Below the pieces are notes generated by a model, which was given only the letters and a program-made list of their open reading frames with translations, made no database searches and was not told where the DNA came from. Positions 59,426 through 64,000 of a DNA stretch of 64,000 bases are shown piece by piece; the stretch's first letter is position 1, and the number at the start of each line of letters is the position of its first letter. Position numbers and translations under genes: made by a program. The stretch spans positions 1 through 64,000 of the forward strand of contig JAOZFN010000005.1 of NCBI GenBank assembly GCA_027492205.1, written 5' to 3'. Origin of the DNA: Thermoproteota archaeon. Lineage in GTDB: Archaea > Korarchaeota > Korarchaeia > Korarchaeales > Korarchaeaceae.

Positions 59426-60418
59426 ATGGTGGGGGATCCCTTGGAGGGTGGCCGGAAGAGCGATAAGGAGAGCCTGTTTACTGAGGTAAAGTTTACCTGT
59501 CCCCGCTGCGGGAGCGATCAGATAATCAAGGACCCGAACACTGGGGAGCTGGTCTGCGCGAGCTGTGGGTTGATTCTAAGCACGGGTATGGTTGATACGG
59601 ATAAGGACTGGAGGGCCTTCGACGCCGATGAGTACATGGATAGGGCGCACACCGGGGCCCCAGTAACCCCAACCCGATCCGGATACGGCCTAGACTCCGA
59701 CATCGCCATGACCAGCGGATTGAGCAGGAAGTCCGTTCAGACCCTCAGGAGGACCCACAGGCACGTCAGCGATGCTAGGGAAAAGGCGGTGGAGCCAGCC
59801 CTCAGGAAGATAAGACTCGCGGCCGAGACCCTGAACCTGCCTCCTGAGACCGTGGAGGACGCCGCCATGCTCTATCGGAAGGCGGCCGGTGAGGGTCTGG
59901 TGAAGGGTAGGAGCATGGACGCCATGGTGGCCGCCGTGATCTATGCGGCGTGCAGGAGGACGGACGTGCCTCGGTCGCTGGAAGAGGTCGCCTCACTCTT
60001 CAACTTGAAGGAGAAGGAGGTGGGAAGGAGCTTTCGCTTCCTGTTCAGGAAGCTGGGCATAAGGATACCGCCTCCCAAGCCGGAGAACTTCGTCTACGCA
60101 ATATGCGCCAAGCTGGGGCTGCCCGAGAGGGTGGCTACCCAGGCCATCAGGATACTGAAGATAGCCCGTCAGCAGGGGGCGACTATGGGGAGGGAGCCCG
60201 TCGGCGTCGCGGCGGCTGCCATATACATGGCCAGCCAGGAGTTCGGTGAGCACAAGACTCAGAGGGAGCTTGCTCAGGCCGCGGGCGTCACCGAGGTCAC
60301 GGTCCGAAACAGGTACAAGGAACTCCTCGCCAAGGTCCACAAGCTCTGGCTGGAGCAGCTTCCGGAGGACCTGAAGAAGCAGATGGCCTCCTTCCGCGAG
60401 TCAGCCGAGGGTCAGTAG
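59426..60418 (+). CDS. tfb: Transcription initiation factor B (TFB)
   Basis: General transcription factor that binds TBP-TATA and recruits polymerase. The zinc ribbon uses Cys25, 28, 44 and 47 (FTCPRCGS, LVCASCGLI), the B-reader region follows, and two cyclin repeats occupy about residues 125-320. 330 aa; it looks complete. It starts a run with rpoP, signal peptidase and TBP. A TFB-core paralogue without the ribbon is at 11.5 kb. Confidence 0.97.
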   Translation: MVGDPLEGGRKSDKESLFTEVKFTCPRCGSDQIIKDPNTGELVCASCGLILSTGMVDTDKDWRAFDADEYMDRAHTGAPVTPTRSGYGLDSDIAMTSGLSRKSVQTLRRTHRHVSDAREKAVEPALRKIRLAAETLNLPPETVEDAAMLYRKAAGEGLVKGRSMDAMVAAVIYAACRRTDVPRSLEEVASLFNLKEKEVGRSFRFLFRKLGIRIPPPKPENFVYAICAKLGLPERVATQAIRILKIARQQGATMGREPVGVAAAAIYMASQEFGEHKTQRELAQAAGVTEVTVRNRYKELLAKVHKLWLEQLPEDLKKQMASFRESAEGQ

Positions 60419-60472
60419 GCGAGACGACAGGTTTTTACACCATGAGGTCTTGCCCCTCGAGAGGAGGCTAAG

Positions 60473-60616
60473 ATGTACGTCTGCCTCAGGTGCGGGTACG
60501 TCTTCACGAAGGAGGAGATGGAGGAGTACTTCAATGTCTTCAAGTGTCCGAGGTGCGGCTACAGGATCCTCCGAAAGGTGAGGAGAGAGACTCCTAAGAG
60601 AGTTAAGGCAATCTGA
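60473..60616 (+). CDS. rpoP: DNA-directed RNA polymerase subunit P (Rpo12)
   Basis: Missing from the ORF track because it is only 47 codons. Translation from ATG 60473 gives MYVCLRCG, then FKCPRCGYRIL and a basic tail (RKVRRETPKRVKA), the layout of Rpb12 with its CxxC-x17-CxxC zinc site. GAGGAGG lies seven bases upstream of the ATG, and a TATA-like GGTTTTTACA about 40 bases upstream. Placed here and not after eL43, where many archaea carry it. Confidence 0.93.
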   Translation: MYVCLRCGYVFTKEEMEEYFNVFKCPRCGYRILRKVRRETPKRVKAI

Positions 60617-60631
60617 GGGGTGATACCGAAG

Positions 60632-61255
60632 ATGCCCGACGTTAAAGGGCCCCTCAAGGAATTACTGATGCTGGCAGCGGTCGCCGCCCTCCTCTTCCTG
60701 TTCTTTCGAGTAGTGCTTCCCCGGGCCATGGGGGTCGATTCCCCGATCACCGTAGTTCACGGTCCTTCAATGGAGCCGACGTATGAGGATGGGGACATCC
60801 TCTTGGTGAAGCACGTCGATCCGAGTAGCCTCAAGGTCGGCGACGTGATAGTTTTCCTGAATCCCAACGTGCCCCAGTGCAAGTCGGATCCAGACTTCTC
60901 ACCGAGGTGCAGGATCGTCCACAGGATAGTTGGAATAGAGACTGAGGGAGATAGGCTCTACTTCGTAACCCAGGGGGACAACCCGGTCACCAATCCCAGG
61001 CCGGACTGGGGCAGGGTGCCGCCTGAACTTATCCTGGGGGTTCCCGTCCTCCACATAGCGGTCCCTCAGATGGGGCATCTCCTCCTCTTCCTGCAGAAAC
61101 CACTAGTCAGGGTGGCAATAGCGTCGGCACTGGTCTTGTTAATCGTGTGGGACTTCCTGGCGTCCGCTAAGGAAGAAGGCGAGCAGACGCAGGAGTCTGA
61201 ACCGGGGTTCAGCGATGAATCTCACCATGGAGACCCGTCGCGCCTCCCTGAGTGA
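60632..61255 (+). CDS. Signal peptidase I (archaeal/ER type)
   Basis: Membrane serine protease that removes signal peptides. An N-terminal membrane helix (LLMLAAVAALLFLFF) is followed by HGPSMEPTYEDGD with the nucleophile Ser, then VHRIVGIE with the His of the Ser-His type and TQGDNP. A C-terminal second membrane helix and an acidic tail follow. ATG 60632 has AGGGGTGA eight bases upstream; GTG 60620 is an alternative. 207 aa. Confidence 0.92.
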   Translation: MPDVKGPLKELLMLAAVAALLFLFFRVVLPRAMGVDSPITVVHGPSMEPTYEDGDILLVKHVDPSSLKVGDVIVFLNPNVPQCKSDPDFSPRCRIVHRIVGIETEGDRLYFVTQGDNPVTNPRPDWGRVPPELILGVPVLHIAVPQMGHLLLFLQKPLVRVAIASALVLLIVWDFLASAKEEGEQTQESEPGFSDESHHGDPSRLPE

Positions 61256-61256
61256 T

Positions 61257-61276
61257 TTATAAAGGAGCCTTTATAA
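61257..61276. promoter_or_regulatory. Inverted pair of TATA boxes upstream of tbp
   Basis: TTATAAAGG and CCTTTATAA form a 9-base inverted repeat around AG, starting two bases after the signal peptidase stop. Each arm reads as a good TATA box. The right-hand arm is 25 bases before the ATG of tbp; the left arm would give a 12-base leader holding AGAGGT. Confidence 0.65.
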
Positions 61277-61297
61277 GGCCCGACAGAGGTTTCTGGA

Positions 61298-61915
61298 ATG
61301 CCCCCCGATAAGGAAAAGCAGGGAGAGGTCGTCGCGGGGATCAGGTTTCCACGTGAACCCGAGATTAACATCCAGAACGTCGTGTCCTCCGCTGACATTA
61401 GGCAGAAGCTGAACCTCAAGGAAATAGCTCAGAAGATCAAGGAGTCGAGGTACGAACCCAACAAGTTCCCGGGTCTGGTACTCAAACTCAAGGAGCCAAA
61501 GGCCGCCCTTCTGGTTTTCAGCAGCGGGAAGTTCGTGTGCACGGGGACGAAATCTGTCGAGGAGTCCGCCCTGGCCGTCAATAAGGCCATCGACCTCATG
61601 AAGCAGCACGGCATCAAGATCAGCAACAGACCCCTGGTCAGGGCCGAGAACATCGTCGCGTCCGCGAAGCTGTTCCTCAAGGTTGACATAGAGAGGTTGG
61701 CCATGGAGCAGCCCAACACTCTCTACGAGCCGGAGCAGTTTCCGGGACTCATATACAGGATGGACGATCCGCCGGTGGTGTTTCTGGTCTTTGCCTCCGG
61801 GAGCTTGGTGTGTACCGGAGCCAAGAAGGAGGCGGACGTTAGGAGGGCGGTCTACAAGCTGAGGAGGGTGTTGGCAGAGGGCGGATACTTCATAACTGAA
61901 GAGGGCGTCGGTTGA
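61298..61915 (+). CDS. tbp: TATA-binding protein (TBP)
   Basis: Saddle-shaped general transcription factor made of two repeats. The matching halves are visible: INIQNVVSSADIRQKLNLKE with FPGLVLKLKEPKAALLVFSS, and VRAENIVASAKLFLKVDIER with FPGLIYRMDDPPVVFLVFAS. Phe pairs that kink DNA are in place. 205 aa with a short N-terminal tail. Its promoter carries two inverted TATA boxes. Confidence 0.97.
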   Translation: MPPDKEKQGEVVAGIRFPREPEINIQNVVSSADIRQKLNLKEIAQKIKESRYEPNKFPGLVLKLKEPKAALLVFSSGKFVCTGTKSVEESALAVNKAIDLMKQHGIKISNRPLVRAENIVASAKLFLKVDIERLAMEQPNTLYEPEQFPGLIYRMDDPPVVFLVFASGSLVCTGAKKEADVRRAVYKLRRVLAEGGYFITEEGVG

Positions 61916-61922
61916 GGGGGCT

Positions 61923-62558
61923 ATGACGCTGCAGCTCACCGACGAGGAGGGCGGGTACCTAGTTAGGCTTGCTAGGCGGGCCATTACCCTCTTCTTAACC
62001 GAGGGAAAGACCCCTGAGGAGCAACCACCCAACCCCAGGCTCCAAGAGAAGGCGGGGGCGTTCGTCACGCTGAAGACCTATCCAGAGGGACGCCTGAGGG
62101 GGTGCATAGGCTATCCGGAACCCACCCTCCCTCTCTACCGAGCAGTCATTCAGGCAGCCATATCCGCGGCCACGCAGGATCCTAGGTTCTATCCAGTGAC
62201 GCCGGGAGAGCTCCCTAACATCACGGTGGAGGTCAGCGTTCTAACGCCGCCAGAGCCGCTCAGAGTGGACGACAGGAGGGAGCTGCCCGGCCTCATAAGG
62301 GTGGGTCGGGATGGCCTGATCATTCAAGCCGGACATTGGAGCGGTCTCCTCCTACCCCAGGTCCCGGTCGAGTGGGGCTGGGACTCCAGAGAATTCTTGG
62401 ACCAGACCTGCGTGAAGGCCGGGTTGCCGCCAGGCTGCTGGATGAGACCCGATGTGGAGGTGTTCAGGTTCACCGCCATAGTGTTCGCGGAGGAAAAACC
62501 CATGGGGAGGGTGGTTCGAGAGAGGCTGACGGCGGGCGAGGGTCATGGGTTGCGATAG
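61923..62558 (+). CDS. AMMECR1 family protein (AmmeMemoRadiSam system protein A)
   Basis: 211-residue protein with the AMMECR1 core GAFVTLKTYPEGRLRGCIGYPEP, the RLRGCIG loop being the family hallmark, followed by SAATQDPRFYPVTPGEL and GLLLPQVPVEWGWDSREFL. Genes of this family co-occur with Memo (25.6 kb here) and a PflA-like radical SAM gene, which is not in the window. Function unknown. ATG start seven bases after tbp. Confidence 0.92.
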   Translation: MTLQLTDEEGGYLVRLARRAITLFLTEGKTPEEQPPNPRLQEKAGAFVTLKTYPEGRLRGCIGYPEPTLPLYRAVIQAAISAATQDPRFYPVTPGELPNITVEVSVLTPPEPLRVDDRRELPGLIRVGRDGLIIQAGHWSGLLLPQVPVEWGWDSREFLDQTCVKAGLPPGCWMRPDVEVFRFTAIVFAEEKPMGRVVRERLTAGEGHGLR

Positions 62559-63085
62559 GCTCGGTCTATCGCCCACCTCATCTCATTGACCAGCTTGTCC
62601 ATCTCGTCCGCTGGAACGCCCCTCACGACTATGCGCCTAAGTGCCCCATCCTCTGCCTCTATGTTGTAAGCGACCCCGGGGGACGATCTCCTCAGCTCTC
62701 TCAGCCTTCTAGTGAGCCACCCTATGGGACCAGAGTCGGCCCTGACGTCCCCTTCCGTCTCAAGTATGAGGATGCCCTTCGCTCTATTGACCAGTATTCT
62801 CCCAATCCTCTCCTCTCCGGAGAGGATCTCCCTCTCCTCGACCTCCTGCGGTGATGGAGGCTCCAGGCGTTCCTCGACCTTTGTACCCTCCTCGGGGACT
62901 GCGGCAGGCGACGTTAACGTGTCGGCGGTAGTTATTGTCGCCTCCAATAGGATGTCATCGAGGGCGTCCAGCATCGACCGCAGCCTCAATAGCTCCTTCT
63001 CCAGCTCGTCTATCCTGGTCTTCAACATGTTTCTGAGCTCAAGGAGATTTCTCATCCTATCTTCTCTTTTCAAGCCTAACCCCAT
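62543..63085 (-). CDS. Coiled-coil protein of unknown function
   Basis: 180 aa. Residues 10-50 form a coiled coil (LRNMLKTRIDELEKELLRLR), then an acidic linker with a Pro/Glu-rich run, then a compact alpha/beta domain of about 90 residues (RIGRILVNRAKGILILETEG and the late RRIVVRGVPADEMDKLVNEM). I do not recognise the family. A second ATG at 63055 is possible. It lies just downstream of LysRS on the same strand. Confidence 0.65.
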   Translation of the reverse strand: MGLGLKREDRMRNLLELRNMLKTRIDELEKELLRLRSMLDALDDILLEATITTADTLTSPAAVPEEGTKVEERLEPPSPQEVEEREILSGEERIGRILVNRAKGILILETEGDVRADSGPIGWLTRRLRELRRSSPGVAYNIEAEDGALRRIVVRGVPADEMDKLVNEMRWAIDRAYRNP

Positions 63086-63089
63086 CCTC

Positions 63090-64000
63090 TCAAGAATAGT
63101 TTGAGATTGACTTGCGTATTAAGGACTTGGCCCTCTCAACCCCCAGACGCTTCATAAGCGGGCCAAGCCTCGGCCCACTCTTGGCGCCCACCAGTAGCGT
63201 GTAGACGGCCGAGAAGAACTCCTTCGGCTTCACTCCACTGGACCTGCAGACCTCGAAGGCGCGGGACTGAATTTCCTCAGCATCCATGCCCTCGTCGATC
63301 TCAGCGAGAAATTTCTCTATGGCCGCCAGGACCTCGGGGCTCAGCTCGGGCCTCTCCTCGATGAACCTGGACTTGATGTCCCTGACGTAGTTCAGGGCCC
63401 TCTTGAACCACTCCCTGAACGTCTGATCCGTCAGGAGCGAGCCAGATTCAATTTCGTAGTACTCGGACACGAATTCCACCACGGCAGAGAGGAGCTCCTC
63501 TTCCTTCATCTCCCTCCAGGGGAGCAGCTCCACGATGTTGATGAGCGACCTGAAAGCATACTTGGGGGGCTGCGGAACCTCCCTCAGCAGGTACGCGTAC
63601 TCTACGAGTCTCTTTACGGTGATCCTGTCCCTCTCGGAGGGTATCCTGTCCAGGTTCCAGTAGAGCCTGAGGTGCCTCTCCAGGTCCTCGACGTACTCGG
63701 GCGCCCTCTCTAGGGAGATCGCGCGGGTCCCCCTGTACCTCTTGAACATCAGGAGCCTCAGGCTCTCGGGCGGCGCGTAGCGGAGCCAGTCCTGGGGGGT
63801 GATGACGTTCCCCTTGGACTTTGAGATCTTCTCTCCGGTCGCGTCGAGGAACATCTCGTACCTTATCGTCAGGGGCGGCTCGAATCCAAGGACTTCCCTG
63901 GCGATCCTCTGATTCACCCTGAAGCTGTCGGCGATGTCCTTGCCGTGTGGCTCGAACACGACTCCCAGCGCGGCCCACCTGGCGGCGAACTCCCCCCACT
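63090..64000 (-). CDS. lysS: Lysyl-tRNA synthetase class I, C-terminal part
   Basis: Runs off the right edge; the frame stays open to base 64000, giving the last 303 codons. The class I signature KISKSKGN is near the left part of the fragment, preceded by GKDIADSF and RYEMFLDATGE. The helical anticodon-binding region continues to the C terminus. The first visible codons read VVFEPHGKD with a WAALG lead-in typical of this enzyme. Class I LysRS is usual in archaea. Confidence 0.93.
   Translation of the reverse strand, partial: WGEFAARWAALGVVFEPHGKDIADSFRVNQRIAREVLGFEPPLTIRYEMFLDATGEKISKSKGNVITPQDWLRYAPPESLRLLMFKRYRGTRAISLERAPEYVEDLERHLRLYWNLDRIPSERDRITVKRLVEYAYLLREVPQPPKYAFRSLINIVELLPWREMKEEELLSAVVEFVSEYYEIESGSLLTDQTFREWFKRALNYVRDIKSRFIEERPELSPEVLAAIEKFLAEIDEGMDAEEIQSRAFEVCRSSGVKPKEFFSAVYTLLVGAKSGPRLGPLMKRLGVERAKSLIRKSISNYS

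Noticed and set aside
1-64000. CRISPR arrays, insertion sequences, prophage or restriction-modification genes
   Set aside because: No regularly spaced repeats, transposase, integrase or phage proteins were found in the ORF track or gaps.

Overview
This is a gene-dense, GC-rich archaeal chromosome segment. The evidence is an RNase P/exosome/proteasome superoperon, eukaryote-type ribosomal proteins (eS1, eL15, eL43, eS28, eL24, eS6, L7Ae), TBP/TFB and Rpo subunits, MCM/GINS/RFC/Orc1 replication proteins, and wyosine and archaeosine tRNA modification enzymes. Starts are often TTG or GTG, and TATA boxes lie 22-28 bases before many starts. An Rpb8/RpoG-like subunit, a proteasome beta subunit without Thr1 and Taw1 point to the TACK side of the archaea. 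Korarchaeota or a related thermophilic lineage is my best guess, but it is inference only.

Layout. 1-3.2 kb: edge of an ABC ATPase, eS1, a sugar nucleotidyltransferase and a YchF-type GTPase. 3.2-10.4 kb: one long plus-strand operon for RNA processing and protein turnover (eL15, a COG1325 RNA-binding protein, RNase P Rpp30 and Pop5, proteasome alpha, SBDS, exosome Rrp4/Rrp41/Rrp42, eL43, a Brix protein, KEOPS Pcc1), then tRNA-Val. 10.4-21 kb: a more accessory stretch with a PRC-barrel protein, RpoG-like, a TFB-core protein coupled to a membrane-anchored HerA-like ATPase, AK6, tRNA-Glu, UMP kinase, Taw1, translin-like, riboflavin kinase, tRNA-Val, an AAA+ ATPase with a winged helix and a secreted protein. 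21-28 kb: Orc1/Cdc6 facing RFC-L/RFC-S, then RpoN, uS2, Memo, IPP isomerase and L7Ae. 28-33.4 kb: eS28, eL24, aIF5B, eS6, aIF2-gamma, two tRNAs and proteasome beta. 33.4-41 kb: M20 peptidase, site-2 protease, Nog1-like GTPase, TrmG10, RNase Z, UPF0201, a Toprim protein, a membrane-bound winged-helix protein and tRNA-Leu.

41-53 kb: NAD kinase, GINS, an intein-containing MCM, Hel308, PurB, a beta-CASP nuclease, the Era-like/DUF2073/Zn-ribbon trio and TrmI. 53-58.4 kb: a small winged-helix gene with a palindromic upstream region, archaeosine TGT, a CofE-like protein, dephospho-CoA kinase, an unusual radical SAM protein and tRNA-Pro. 58.4-64 kb: two orphans, then TFB, RpoP (too short for the ORF track), signal peptidase, TBP, AMMECR1, a coiled-coil protein and class I LysRS running off the right edge.

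Most of the window is core information processing. I saw no CRISPR array, transposase or prophage. The only clear selfish element is the MCM intein. The least ordinary items are the TFB-core/HerA-like pair behind phased A/T blocks, the membrane-bound winged-helix protein with a tandem repeat in its promoter, the radical SAM enzyme with a ferredoxin-like insert, the tRNA-Gly with a 15-base intron and C33, the Thr1-less proteasome beta subunit, and the inverted TATA pair in front of the TBP gene.
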